Source of the DNA: Mesorhizobium sp. AR10
Lineage (GTDB): Bacteria; Pseudomonadota; Alphaproteobacteria; Rhizobiales; Rhizobiaceae
Length of the DNA: 64,000 bases
Direction: 5' to 3'
Assembly (NCBI RefSeq): GCF_024746795.1
Contig: NZ_CP080524.1
Coordinates: 1,178,001-1,242,000, forward strand
In this document: piece by piece, positions 18,764-27,482 of the stretch
How the letters are laid out: every line of letters starts with the position of its first letter
Numbering within the stretch: the first letter of the stretch is position 1
The notes under the pieces: model-generated
What the model was told of the DNA's origin: nothing
What the model saw: the letters and a program-made list of their open reading frames with translations, nothing else
Database searches by the model: none
Position numbers and translations under genes: made by a program

Positions 18764-19297
18764 TCAACGTTGCCGGATGAAATCGGCGAAGGCTGAAACC
18801 GCTTCCCGCATCGCCTGCTGGTTCTTCAGCTCTGTCAGTATGACCTCCACGTCCGGTGATTTCTTGCCGAGCAAGGCAATCTCAAGCGCTGCTTCCTCGT
18901 AAAGCGCGAAAGACATGGTGCGCATGATCTCGGCCAGGGCCGTGCGGGCAAACAGCGAGCGTGGCGAAGCGTGCACCAGCATGGCCGGCTTGCCGACGGC
19001 GGCGTCGCGAGACACCAGCCAGTCGAGCGCGTTCTTCACGCCGCCCGGCACGCCATGGGCATATTCCGGACAAGAGACGATGACGCCGTCGGCGCTCGTA
19101 ACGGCGTCGATCAGCCTGGAGGGCTCCGCCGGCGTCCGTTCGCCTTCGTCGTCGGGGTTGAAGATCGGCAACCGGCCAAGCCCGTCATAGACGATGACGC
19201 GACAGCCAGACGGCGCGTTCTGCGCCAGGGCCGCGATCAAGGCCGAATTGGTCGAGGCTGCGCGCAGGCTGCCGGAGAGGGCGAGGAGGTTCAACAC
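18764..19297 (-). CDS. NADPH-dependent FMN reductase family protein
   Basis: 177 residues using the GTG start that begins VLNLLALSGSLRAAS, where the flavodoxin-like phosphate loop (SGSLR) lies 8-12 residues in. An upstream ATG would add 35 Arg-rich residues overlapping the next gene and is unlikely. The CPEYAHGVPGGVKNALDWLV block around residues 75-95 is typical of ChrR/YieF-like quinone or azo reductases. It is last in the dapF-mtaB-ftsY-yciB-PPOX run on this strand, 40 bp after the PPOX gene. Confidence 0.85.
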   Translation of the reverse strand: MLNLLALSGSLRAASTNSALIAALAQNAPSGCRVIVYDGLGRLPIFNPDDEGERTPAEPSRLIDAVTSADGVIVSCPEYAHGVPGGVKNALDWLVSRDAAVGKPAMLVHASPRSLFARTALAEIMRTMSFALYEEAALEIALLGKKSPDVEVILTELKNQQAMREAVSAFADFIRQR

Positions 19298-19337
19298 AGC
19301 GTGGGACCAGTCCGGCGCGAATCGCGCCCGGAAAAAC

Positions 19338-19958
19338 CTACCACATCGTCTGCTTGTATTCCTCGTCGAGCCAGCGGTCGGTCGCCTCGGCCGAATCGGC
19401 AACCGCCAACTGATCGCGCAGGATCTGGCCGAGCGTCGGCAGCGTCGCGCGGTCGTACCAGGTTTCCGGCTTCCACAGATCGGAGCGCATGAAGGCCTTG
19501 GCGCAATGCATATAGGCGGCCTTGACCGTCACCACGATGACGCTCTGCGGTTCCCTGCCGTCGACCGCCAGCCGTTCGCGCAAACCCGCATCGACAGTGA
19601 TGCGGGCATCGCCATTGACGCGCAGCGTCTCGTTCATGCCCGGGATGAGGAAGAGCAGCCCGACCGACGGGTTGAGAAGGATGTTTTCCAGCGTGTCCAG
19701 CCGGTTGTTGCCGGGCCGGTCGGGGATGGCGATGGTCTTGTCGTCCAGTACCACGGTGAAGCCGGGTCTGTCGCCCTTCGGCGTCACGTCAGCATTGCCG
19801 GCGCCATCGGACGAGCCGATCAGCACGAAGGGGCTTTTGCCGATGAAGGAGCGGCAGTGACCGTCGAGCGCCTTCAGCTCCTTGCGGATGGAGCCGTCGG
19901 TTGGCCGGGGTGTCTTGTAGATCGTCCTCAGTTCGTCGCGCGTGGTGACGAATTCCAT
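19338..19958 (-). CDS. Pyridoxamine 5'-phosphate oxidase-like (PPOX) flavoprotein
   Basis: 206 residues. The PPOX split-barrel core is visible as FVLIGSSDGAGNADVTPKGDRPGFTVVLDDKTIAIPDRPGNNRLD (residues about 44-88), with a C-terminal extension (AYMHCAKAFMRSDLWKPE) of the MSMEG_1061-like subgroup. Members bind FMN or related flavins; physiological substrates are unknown. It is 10 bp downstream of yciB and probably cotranscribed. Confidence 0.85.
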   Translation of the reverse strand: MEFVTTRDELRTIYKTPRPTDGSIRKELKALDGHCRSFIGKSPFVLIGSSDGAGNADVTPKGDRPGFTVVLDDKTIAIPDRPGNNRLDTLENILLNPSVGLLFLIPGMNETLRVNGDARITVDAGLRERLAVDGREPQSVIVVTVKAAYMHCAKAFMRSDLWKPETWYDRATLPTLGQILRDQLAVADSAEATDRWLDEEYKQTMW

Positions 19959-19968
19959 CCCGGTCTCC

Positions 19969-20634
19969 CTATTTTCCGGCCTCTCCGGTCTTGTCCTCGA
20001 GCGAATGGCGCAGGATCAGCGGCATCTGGCTGAAGGTGAACAGCAGCGTGATCGGCATGATGCCCCAGACCTTGAAGGTAACCCAGGCGTCGGTGGAAAA
20101 ATTCCGCCAGACCACTTCGTTGACAAGGGCCAGGAACAGGAAGAACAGGCCCCAGCGAAAGGTGAGTTTTCGCCAGCCCTCGGCATCGAGGCTGAAAGCC
20201 GAATCGAAGACATAGCCGAGCAGCGACTTGCCGAAGAACAGGCCGCCGAGCAGCACGCCGCCGAACAGCGTGTTGACGATGGTCGGCTTCATCTTGATGA
20301 AAATGTCGTCCTGCAGATAGAGCGTCAGCGCGCCGAAGATGAAGACGACGACGCCCGACACCATCGGCATGATCGGCAAGGTGCGGGTGAGCAGCCAGGA
20401 CGCGATCAGCGCAATCGCGGTTGCGGCCATGAACAGGCCGGTGGCGACGAAGATCGGTCCGCCAAATTCGGCAAGTGCCGGGAATTTCTGCACCAGCCAG
20501 GCGCCGCGCGCATTGGCGAAGAAGAACACCATCAGCGGTCCGAGCTCCAGCACCAGCTTGAGCAGCGGATTGACGCTTTCCTTCTTATGTTTCTGCGGGT
20601 CGGACGGGTCGCGTTCGAGGATGGGCGGGTTCAT
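19969..20634 (-). CDS. yciB: Inner-membrane septation protein A (YciB/IspZ)
   Basis: 221 residues with five to six transmembrane helices starting near residue 22. Family landmarks are [13 protein letters not shown] near 29-41 and the [24 protein letters not shown] region, as well as [16 protein letters not shown] near the end. YciB/IspZ was linked to intracellular septation in Shigella and to envelope integrity in E. coli. It starts 4 bp after the ftsY stop, so translational coupling is likely. Confidence 0.95.
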   Translation of the reverse strand: MNPPILERDPSDPQKHKKESVNPLLKLVLELGPLMVFFFANARGAWLVQKFPALAEFGGPIFVATGLFMAATAIALIASWLLTRTLPIMPMVSGVVVFIFGALTLYLQDDIFIKMKPTIVNTLFGGVLLGGLFFGKSLLGYVFDSAFSLDAEGWRKLTFRWGLFFLFLALVNEVVWRNFSTDAWVTFKVWGIMPITLLFTFSQMPLILRHSLEDKTGEAGK

Positions 20635-20638
20635 GGGT

Positions 20639-22507
20639 TCAGGCCACTCCAGCGATCGCCCTCGCGAATTCGCTTGCTGAGAAAGGTTCGAGGTCGTCGA
20701 CCTGTTCGCCGACGCCGATGAAATAGACCGGCAATTTGTGCTTTGCCGCGATCGCCACCAGAATACCGCCGCGCGCCGTGCCGTCCAGCTTGGTCATCAC
20801 CAGGCCGTTGACGCCGGCAATGTTGCGGAAGATCTCGACCTGGTTGAGCGCGTTCTGGCCGGTGGTGGCATCGACCGTCTGTAGCACGGTGTGCGGCGCT
20901 TCGGGGTCGAGCTTGCCCAGCACGCGGACGATCTTTTCGAGTTCCGCCATCAGCTCGGTCTTGTTCTGCAGCCGCCCGGCGGTGTCGATGATCAGCACGT
21001 CGGAGCCGGCTTCCCTGGCGCGTTCGAAGGCGTCGTAGGCGAGACCGGCCGCATCGGCGCCAATCTTGGAAGCGATGACCGGCGATTTCGTACGCTCGCC
21101 CCAGATCTTCAGCTGCTCGATGGCCGCGGCGCGGAAGGTGTCGCCGGCGGCGAGCATCACCGACAGGCCGCCGTCGGTGAGTTTGGCCGCCAGCTTGCCG
21201 ATGGTGGTGGTCTTGCCAGTGCCGTTGACGCCGACGACCAGGATGACATGCGGCTTGTGGGAGAGGTCGAGTTCCAACGGCATGGCGACGTGGGTCAGCA
21301 CCTTCTCCACCTCGGCCGCCATGACGGCGCGCACTTCGGTGTCGGAGACATCCTTGCCGTAGCGGCTGGCGGCCAGCGCATCGGTGACGCGCAAGGCCGT
21401 CTCCAGGCCGAGATCGGCGCGGATCAGCACGTCCTCCAGATCCTGCAGCGTGTCCTCGTCCAGCTTGCGCTTGGTGAAGACGCCGGCGATGTTGCCCGAC
21501 AATTCCTTCGAAGAGCGGGCAAGCCCCTCCTTCATGCGCTGGAACCAGGAACGTCTCGGTGCCGGTTCCGGTGCTTTGACCGGCTCGGCCTTCTGCTCGA
21601 CTTTTTTGGTGACGGTCACCTTGCCGGGGGCGGGTTTTGGCTCTGGCGAACGTTGCGGGGATGGAGGCGAGATGGGCGCTGACTTTACCTCCCCATCGAA
21701 GGTCCCGAGCGCAGCTCGGGGGTGGGGGTGATCAGCGCCGGCGCTGTCACCCCACCCCGCCGCTTCGCGTCGACCCTCCCCATCGAGGGGAGGGTGGGGC
21801 GTCGGCGCTGGAGCTTCGCCCTTCTCCCCGTCACTATACGGGGAGAAGGTGCCGGCAGGCGGATGAGGGGCGGCACTGGTCTCCGCCGTTGGCTGCGCGG
21901 GAGGCGCGGGCGGTTGCGGCACCTCGATCGGCGCCGGCGTTTCGGCCGGCTCCTCGGAAGGGGACGGCACTTCGACAGGCGCCGGTTCCGGCTGCCTTTC
22001 CGGGCGTGTCGGTTCGATCTCCGGCTCGGCCGGCGCGGGCACCTCTTGCGGCTGCGGCTCGGGAGCAGGCTCCGGGACAGGAATTTCCTCGGGCGCCGGC
22101 GGCTCGGCAGGCGTCTCAGGTCTGGGCTCTTCTTTCGGCGCGGGCTCCGGCAGCGGTTCCGGCTCGGACGGGATGACCGGCTCCGGTGCTGGCGGGATGG
22201 TTGGGGCGGGCTCCGGCTTCGGCTCCTCGGGTGCCGGCTGCGACAGGGCTTCCGCCTCTACCCGCGGCGTTGGTATCGGTTCCACCGGCGGCGCGGCTGT
22301 TGGCTCGACCGGCAATGGCGGCACAATTTCCGCCACGGTCGGCGGCTCGTCGCGCTTCAAAAACTCCGGCACGGTCTGCTCGGCTGCTGGCTTCAGCGCC
22401 TCCAACGCATCCCATTTGATCGGCGGCAGCGGCGCGGTCTCGTCGATCCGCTCCTCGACCACTTCCTTCTTGCCGAACGAAAATATCTTCTTGAGAAATC
22501 CAGCCAT
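20639..22507 (-). CDS. ftsY: Signal recognition particle receptor FtsY with extended acidic N-terminus
   Basis: 622 residues, longer than typical. The C-terminal 300 residues are a normal NG GTPase: P-loop GVNGTGKTT near 423-431, [20 protein letters not shown], and [10 protein letters not shown]. The first 310 or so residues are Pro/Glu/Ala-rich, as in other rhizobial FtsY A domains. Residues about 211-274 come from two DNA repeat elements read in-frame (21688-21876). FtsY docks SRP-ribosome complexes at the inner membrane. The gene sits 11 bp behind mtaB. Confidence 0.95.
   Translation of the reverse strand: MAGFLKKIFSFGKKEVVEERIDETAPLPPIKWDALEALKPAAEQTVPEFLKRDEPPTVAEIVPPLPVEPTAAPPVEPIPTPRVEAEALSQPAPEEPKPEPAPTIPPAPEPVIPSEPEPLPEPAPKEEPRPETPAEPPAPEEIPVPEPAPEPQPQEVPAPAEPEIEPTRPERQPEPAPVEVPSPSEEPAETPAPIEVPQPPAPPAQPTAETSAAPHPPAGTFSPYSDGEKGEAPAPTPHPPLDGEGRREAAGWGDSAGADHPHPRAALGTFDGEVKSAPISPPSPQRSPEPKPAPGKVTVTKKVEQKAEPVKAPEPAPRRSWFQRMKEGLARSSKELSGNIAGVFTKRKLDEDTLQDLEDVLIRADLGLETALRVTDALAASRYGKDVSDTEVRAVMAAEVEKVLTHVAMPLELDLSHKPHVILVVGVNGTGKTTTIGKLAAKLTDGGLSVMLAAGDTFRAAAIEQLKIWGERTKSPVIASKIGADAAGLAYDAFERAREAGSDVLIIDTAGRLQNKTELMAELEKIVRVLGKLDPEAPHTVLQTVDATTGQNALNQVEIFRNIAGVNGLVMTKLDGTARGGILVAIAAKHKLPVYFIGVGEQVDDLEPFSASEFARAIAGVA
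21688..21800. repeat. Palindromic repeat element inside ftsY (element A)
   Basis: CCTCCCCATCGA-type arms recur at both ends (CCCTCCCCATCGAGGGGAGGG at the right end is itself palindromic), with TCCCGAGCGCAGCTCGGG in between. The base pattern is of an intergenic repeat, not of a coding region, yet the ftsY frame stays open through it. Confidence 0.75.
21819..21876. repeat. Palindromic repeat element inside ftsY (element B)
   Basis: A perfect 10-bp stem CTTCTCCCCG with CGGGGAGAAG around TCACTATA, followed by GTGCCGGCAGGCGGATGAG. This arrangement is familiar from rhizobial intergenic repeats. Elements A and B with their joint span 189 bp, exactly 63 codons, so the ftsY frame is kept. Confidence 0.75.
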
Positions 22508-22518
22508 GCTTTGCGGTC

Positions 22519-23877
22519 TCAGGCGGCGCGGGCGGTAAGCGGCGCCGCGATCAGTCGGGCGCCGTCATGGCCAGAAATATCGGCCTCGACGATCTCGCCC
22601 GGCGCGCCTGCGGAGATAGCCGCAAGCGTGAACCCTTCGGTGCGGCCAAGGCCGTCGCGCTCGACCAGGATCGACTGACGGGTTCCGGCGAGCGTGGCAA
22701 GGTGCCTGATGTAGGCGGCTTCGCCAGCGGCACGCAGGCGTGCGGCGCGTTGCTTGATCACCTCGCGGCGAAGCTGCGGCATGCGCGCGGCGGGCGTGCC
22801 TTCGCGCGGCGAAAACGGGAAGACGTGGAGATGCGTTAGCCCGCATTCCTCGACGATTTTCTCCGAGTTCTCGAACATTTCGTCTGTTTCAGTCGGGAAG
22901 CCGGCGATGATGTCGGCGCCGAAGACGATGCCGGGGCGAAGCTTGCGCACATCCTCGCAGAAGCGGATCGACTGGTCGCGCAGATGGCGGCGCTTCATGC
23001 GTTTTAGAATCATATCGTCACCCGACTGCAGCGACAGGTGCAGATGCGGCATCAGCCGGGGTTCGGTGGCGATGGCGTCGAGCAAGTCGTCGTCGGCCTC
23101 GATGGAATCGATGGAGGAGAGGCGCAGGCGCTTCACGTCCGGCACTTGCCTCAGGATGGTTTTCACCAGTCTGCCGAGCTTCGGCGCGCCGGGCAGGCCG
23201 GCGCCGAAACTGGTCATGTCGACGCCGGTCAGCACGATCTCGGCATAGCCATTGCCGGCGAGCCGCTTGACCTGCTCGACCACGGCGCCCATCGGCACCG
23301 AACGAGAATTGCCGCGACCGTAGGGAATGATGCAGAAGGTGCAGCGGTGGTCGCAGCCATTCTGCACCTGGACGAAGGCGCGCGCCCTGCCCTCGATGGC
23401 GTCGACCATGTGGCCGGCCGTCTCGCGTACCGAAAAGATGTCGTTGACGCGCGCCTTCTCGGTGTCGTTGACGCCGAAATCCGGCAGCGCCCGATAAGAA
23501 TGCGCCTTCAGCTTTTCCTCATTGCCGAGAACGAGGTCGACCTCGTCCATGGCGACGAAATTCTCAGGCTCGGTCTGCGCGGCGCAACCGGTGACGATGA
23601 TGCGCGCGGCCGGGTTCTCGCGGCGTGCCTTGCGGATCGACTGCCTGGCCTGGCGCACCGCCTCTGATGTGACGGCGCAGGTGTTGAAGATGATGGCGCC
23701 GCCTTCCAGCGCGCCGAGGCCAGCACTTTCCGCCTCGCGGCGCATCACCTCGGATTCATAGGTGTTCAGCCGGCAGCCGAAGGTGACGACGTCGATGCCT
23801 TTGGAGATGGGGCCTTTGGAGATGGGGCCCTTGGAGATGGGGCCCTTGGAGATGGGACCCTTTGAGAGGGACGCCAT
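22519..23877 (-). CDS. mtaB: tRNA t6A37 methylthiotransferase MtaB
   Basis: 452 residues. UPF0004 domain cysteines at Cys35, Cys67 and Cys98, then the radical-SAM cluster C175-x3-C179-x2-C182 (GCDHRCTFC), then a TRAM-like tail. MtaB adds a 2-methylthio group to t6A37 in tRNAs reading ANN codons. The start ATG overlaps the dapF stop (ATGA). The N-terminus carries four SKGPI repeats from a 15-bp tandem repeat before the normal IDVVTFGCRLN start of the fold. Confidence 0.92.
   Translation of the reverse strand: MASLSKGPISKGPISKGPISKGPISKGIDVVTFGCRLNTYESEVMRREAESAGLGALEGGAIIFNTCAVTSEAVRQARQSIRKARRENPAARIIVTGCAAQTEPENFVAMDEVDLVLGNEEKLKAHSYRALPDFGVNDTEKARVNDIFSVRETAGHMVDAIEGRARAFVQVQNGCDHRCTFCIIPYGRGNSRSVPMGAVVEQVKRLAGNGYAEIVLTGVDMTSFGAGLPGAPKLGRLVKTILRQVPDVKRLRLSSIDSIEADDDLLDAIATEPRLMPHLHLSLQSGDDMILKRMKRRHLRDQSIRFCEDVRKLRPGIVFGADIIAGFPTETDEMFENSEKIVEECGLTHLHVFPFSPREGTPAARMPQLRREVIKQRAARLRAAGEAAYIRHLATLAGTRQSILVERDGLGRTEGFTLAAISAGAPGEIVEADISGHDGARLIAAPLTARAA
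23800..23859. repeat. Coding tandem repeat, 4 copies of 15 bp at the mtaB 5' end
   Basis: Four units of TTTGGAGATGGGGCC with one or two changes, read on the minus strand as the pentapeptide SKGPI. The unit length is a multiple of three, so copy-number change would not shift the frame. Confidence 0.92.
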
Positions 23878-24761
23878 CAGGCGGCGCTTTCGGTGTCGCG
23901 GGCCCAGATGCCGGTTGACGGGTCGAAGCTGCCGGAAAATTCCCATTCGGCGGCACCGGTGAGGATGACATGGTCGTCGCCGCGCCATTCGACATGCAGC
24001 GAGCCACCACCGGGGGTCATCAGCGTGACGCTGCGGCCGGTGCGCTTGGTGCGGGCCGCGGCAACCACCGATGCGCAAGCGGCCGAACCACAGGCCTTGG
24101 TCAGGCCGGCGCCACGCTCCCAGGTGCGGATGATCATCGTGTCGGGCGAGGTTACCTGCGCCAGCGTGATGTTGGCGCGCTCGGGAAACATCGGGTGGTT
24201 TTCGAGCAGCGGCCCGAAACGGTCGAGCTCATAGGACCAGACGTCTTGGTCGACCCAGAAGATGGCGTGCGGGTTGCCCATCGACACGACCGAGGGCGAA
24301 TGCAGCACCGGCGCGTCGATCGGGCCGATCTGCAGCTCGATCATGCGGGTGTCGCGAAACTCTTCGGCCAGCGGAATATCCTGCCAGCCGAAACGCGGCG
24401 TGCCCATGTCGACCGAGATCGTGCCGTCGGCATGTTCAACGGCGTTGAGGATGCCGGCGCGCGTTTCAAAGGTAAAAGTCTTCTGGCCGGTTTCGGCGGC
24501 GAGCGCCTGGACGACGCAGCGCATGCCATTGCCGCAGGCCTGCGCGCCGGAGCCATCGGAATTCAGGATGTCGACGTAGTAGGCGGTACCAGGCGTGCGC
24601 GCGTCATGGATCGCCATGATCTGGTCGAACTTGGTCGCCGCATCAGCGTTCAACGCGACAGCCGACGCCGCCGTGACCTGATCGGCGCGGCCGCGCATGT
24701 CAGCAACGATGATCTCGTTGCCGATACCGTTCATCTTGGCGAAAGGGGCAGCACTTGCCAT
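23877..24761 (-). CDS. dapF: Diaminopimelate epimerase
   Basis: 294 residues. The two catalytic cysteines are seen as ACGNGMRC (Cys76) and KACGSAAC (Cys224). DapF converts LL- to meso-diaminopimelate for lysine and peptidoglycan synthesis and is cytoplasmic. It is first in the minus-strand run and overlaps the mtaB start by the ATGA arrangement. Confidence 0.96.
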   Translation of the reverse strand: MASAAPFAKMNGIGNEIIVADMRGRADQVTAASAVALNADAATKFDQIMAIHDARTPGTAYYVDILNSDGSGAQACGNGMRCVVQALAAETGQKTFTFETRAGILNAVEHADGTISVDMGTPRFGWQDIPLAEEFRDTRMIELQIGPIDAPVLHSPSVVSMGNPHAIFWVDQDVWSYELDRFGPLLENHPMFPERANITLAQVTSPDTMIIRTWERGAGLTKACGSAACASVVAAARTKRTGRSVTLMTPGGGSLHVEWRGDDHVILTGAAEWEFSGSFDPSTGIWARDTESAA

Positions 24762-24835
24762 GGGTAGAAAAATCTCTTGCCGGTTTGGCGCCTATATGGC
24801 GGATACCGGCCGAAATTACCAGTGCGGGCTGCATC

Positions 24836-24997
24836 CTAGGTTATCGCGAAGACGCCCAATACGATCAGCAGAAAGATGACCAGAACGATGCCGATGAGGA
24901 TGCGGGCGCCGGTGGCGGCGGCTCCAGCCAGTGCCGGCATGCCGAGCAGGCTCGCCGCGGCGGCGACAATCAGCAGAATGACGATCCATTTGATCAT
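24836..24997 (-). CDS. DUF1328 (UPF0391) small membrane protein
   Basis: 53 residues with two transmembrane helices (about 4-25 and 30-51) linked by GAAATGAR. This size and pattern match the UPF0391/DUF1328 family, which is of unknown function and often stress-linked. The ATG follows a GAGG ribosome site. It sits alone between the MBL gene and dapF on the same strand. Confidence 0.85.
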   Translation of the reverse strand: MIKWIVILLIVAAAASLLGMPALAGAAATGARILIGIVLVIFLLIVLGVFAIT

Positions 24998-25073
24998 GGA
25001 GGATGCCTCACAGCTGGCAGATTTCCGACCGCCTACAAACGCGCGTCCGGCGTTCTGGGTTCCGTCTGCCGCT

Positions 25074-26084
25074 TCAGACCTCCGACACGTCCCAGACCTC
25101 GCCCGGACGCAAGGCGCGAAAGCGGTCGCGTGGCACGCCTTGGTGGTCGAGCGCTTGGCCAAGTCTTGTGGCCGGCTCGTAGACCGGTTCATTGGTGAGC
25201 CGGAACGTGCCCCAGTGGCAGCCGGCGGCATAGGCGGCGTTGCACAACAGCATGCCTTGCACCGCCTCTTCCGGGTTCTGGTGCTGCGGCGCCATGAACC
25301 AGCGCGGCTCGTAGGCGCCGATCGGCAGGATGGCGAGACGGAAGCCGCCATGCTTTTGCGCCATCAGCCGGTAGTTGGTGCCGCCGTGAAAACCGGTGTC
25401 GCCGGCGAAATAGACCTTTCCATCCGGAGTTTCGACCACAAAACCTGCCCACAGTGCCATGCGCCGGTCGCGCGCACCGCGCGCCGACCAATGATGCACC
25501 GGCTCGACATGGATGGCGACGCCGTCACCGAGGTCGACCCGGTCGCCCCAATCATGCACCGAAAGCCGCATGCCGGGCACGGCATCATTGATGATGGCGT
25601 CGTTGCCGAGCGGCGTCAGCACTTGCGGGTCGTGCCTGGCCTTCAGCCGCTTCAGCGTGGCGAGGTCGAGATGGTCGTAATGGTTGTGGCTGACCAGGAC
25701 GAGGTCGATCGGCGGCAGCTGGGAAAAGGCGATGCCCGGCGGATTGACCCGTTTGGGCCCGGCGAAGGACACCGGCGAGACACGCGGCGACCAGACCGGA
25801 TCGGTGAGGATGTTGAGCCCGGCGGTCTGGATGAGCAGCGTGGAATGGCCGACCATGGTGAGCCGCAGCCCTGAACCGTCGACCCGCTCCGCCGGTCTTG
25901 CCTGTTCAAACGGGCTCGGATTGGCCGCCGGCCATTTAGAGCGTTCGCCGCTCAACTGCCATTTCAACAGATCGGCAAAACGGCCGGGCGGCTTGCCGTC
26001 AGGGTTGAAGAACAGGGTGCCGTCGAAATGATCGCTGGGCGGGCCGCTGTAGTAGCGGTTGGCGGCTTTCTTTCTCGCGGCCAA
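25074..26084 (-). CDS. MBL-fold metallo-hydrolase, NAPE-PLD/UlaG-like
   Basis: 336 residues from a TTG start with GGAG 7 bases upstream; a longer ATG frame would add 55 residues that look non-coding. Metal-binding motif SHNHYDHLD (H-x-H-x-D-H) near 153-161, a further His in VEPVHHWSARG, and an Asp in YFAGDTGFH. The sequence around AARKKAANRYYSGPPSDHFDG resembles bacterial homologues of N-acyl-phosphatidylethanolamine phospholipase D. Substrate unknown. Confidence 0.85.
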   Translation of the reverse strand: MAARKKAANRYYSGPPSDHFDGTLFFNPDGKPPGRFADLLKWQLSGERSKWPAANPSPFEQARPAERVDGSGLRLTMVGHSTLLIQTAGLNILTDPVWSPRVSPVSFAGPKRVNPPGIAFSQLPPIDLVLVSHNHYDHLDLATLKRLKARHDPQVLTPLGNDAIINDAVPGMRLSVHDWGDRVDLGDGVAIHVEPVHHWSARGARDRRMALWAGFVVETPDGKVYFAGDTGFHGGTNYRLMAQKHGGFRLAILPIGAYEPRWFMAPQHQNPEEAVQGMLLCNAAYAAGCHWGTFRLTNEPVYEPATRLGQALDHQGVPRDRFRALRPGEVWDVSEV

Positions 26085-26224
26085 GGTTCGACTCCAGCAG
26101 GTTTCCGTTTCATCAGAGATAGGACCGAAGCCGTCTGGCGCAAGAATTTGGTGGCCGAATGCCAAGGGTTGCGGCATCACCTCGACTAGGATCGCCGCCG
26201 ATCGGCGACAGGAGGGACGGCGCG

Positions 26225-26671
26225 ATGGTGATGAAGCGGACCAGGACACCGTGGATGAAGGCCGAGGATTTCGGCCGCTCGTTGCCGCGCGGCGTCGGCG
26301 TCAACCTGTTGGTGAGCGACATGGCGGCGATGGAAGCGTTTTGCTGCGACGTGCTTGGCGCGCGCGTGATCTATGCCGATGAGGATTTCGCGGCGATGGA
26401 ATTGCTGGGATCGGTGTTCATGCTGCATGCCGATCACAGCCACCTCGACAATCCGATGACCGGCGTCATCACTGGGGCCGAGACGCGCGGGGCAGGCATC
26501 GAGCTGCGCCTGTACGGCGCCGATCCGGATGCGATCGAGACCAGGACGCGCGAACACGGCCACATTGTGCTGGCCGGCGCGGTCGACAAGCCGCACGGGT
26601 TGCGCGAATCCTATGTGGTTGGCCCGGACGGCTATGTGTTCGTGCCGAGCGCGCCGCTGGCCGTAGATTGA
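26225..26671 (+). CDS. VOC (glyoxalase/bleomycin-resistance) family protein
   Basis: 148 residues with one betaalphabetabetabeta VOC domain: GVGVNLLVSDMAAMEAFCCDVLGARVIYAD near 23-52 and ESYVVGPDGYVFVPS near the end. The ATG after AGGAGGG was chosen; an earlier frame start lacks a ribosome site. VOC proteins bind a metal and catalyse isomerisation, epimerisation or ring-cleavage reactions; the substrate cannot be told from sequence. Confidence 0.85.
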   Translation: MVMKRTRTPWMKAEDFGRSLPRGVGVNLLVSDMAAMEAFCCDVLGARVIYADEDFAAMELLGSVFMLHADHSHLDNPMTGVITGAETRGAGIELRLYGADPDAIETRTREHGHIVLAGAVDKPHGLRESYVVGPDGYVFVPSAPLAVD

Positions 26672-26856
26672 AAGTACTTGAGCGTAGTTTGTGTGGCCAA
26701 TTGGCCGCACGCCGCTCAAGTTGCGCTAAATTTGCAACAAATGTTGCCGCAAACCGTATTTTAACCATATCGGGTTGAAATTTCGCCACCTTCTCCATCT
26801 TGGTGGGGGTGTGATTGCGCGGACGGCAGCCCCAGCCGGTTCCGACGGAGGTTGAC

Positions 26857-27396
26857 ATGAATTTTTCGAAGACCGGCCTTGTGGCCGTATCGCTGGCCGT
26901 ACTCGTTGCAAGCGGCTGTTCAACCTCGCGGTTCTCGTCGATGGATCAGGACCAGCCGGCACCGCTGCAGCCTGCGCCCGCCGGCCAGGTGACCGGAAAC
27001 CAGCTGCCTCCGCCGGCAGCGCCAGGCACCACCGACCCGTCACAGTTCCCGACCGCGCCCGCCAACACTCAGGTCGCTTCGCTGCCGCCAGATGGAGCAG
27101 CGCCTGCCGGAGCAGCCGACTTGACCGCGGCCAGCGTCGCTGGTGTCTGGAACGCGAGCGTGTCCGGCCAGAGCTGCAAGGTGGCGACGCCGCAGACCAA
27201 ATTCGGCGCCGGCTACCGCGCCGGGCCACTGCATTGCCCGGCACCGATCGACGGCATCAAATCCTGGAACGTCGCCGGCAAGCAGCTGACGCTTTACGAC
27301 GAGAGCGGCGGTACGCTGGCGCGGCTCTATTCCTCGGGCGGCGAGAAATTCGACGGCCAGACTTCCAACGGCCTGCCGATCTCGCTTACAAGGTAG
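26857..27396 (+). CDS. Omp19-like lipoprotein, AprI/Inh protease-inhibitor family
   Basis: 179 residues. A lipoprotein signal with lipobox LVASGC puts the lipidated Cys at 21. A Pro/Ala-rich linker (about 30-95) follows, then the Inh/AprI beta-barrel domain, visible as AGVWNASVSGQSCKV and AGPLHCPAPIDGIKSWNVAGKQLTLYDESG with a probable Cys pair. Brucella Omp19, a member of this family, inhibits host proteases. A strong GGAGG precedes the ATG. It is monocistronic by context. Confidence 0.87.
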   Translation: MNFSKTGLVAVSLAVLVASGCSTSRFSSMDQDQPAPLQPAPAGQVTGNQLPPPAAPGTTDPSQFPTAPANTQVASLPPDGAAPAGAADLTAASVAGVWNASVSGQSCKVATPQTKFGAGYRAGPLHCPAPIDGIKSWNVAGKQLTLYDESGGTLARLYSSGGEKFDGQTSNGLPISLTR

Positions 27397-27420
27397 ACTG
27401 ACCGCTCCTTATTGTTTTTA

Positions 27421-27469
27421 CGCAATTCCCAGGGAAAACCGCTACACACTTTTCCTGGAATTGCTCTAG
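27421..27469. repeat. Palindromic intergenic element (copy 3)
   Basis: Arms GCAATTCC and GGAATTGC enclose the core AAAACCGCTACACACTTTT and are followed by CTAG, like copy 1. It lies between the Omp19-like gene and zapE. Confidence 0.75.
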
Positions 27470-27482
27470 AACGACGTGACCG

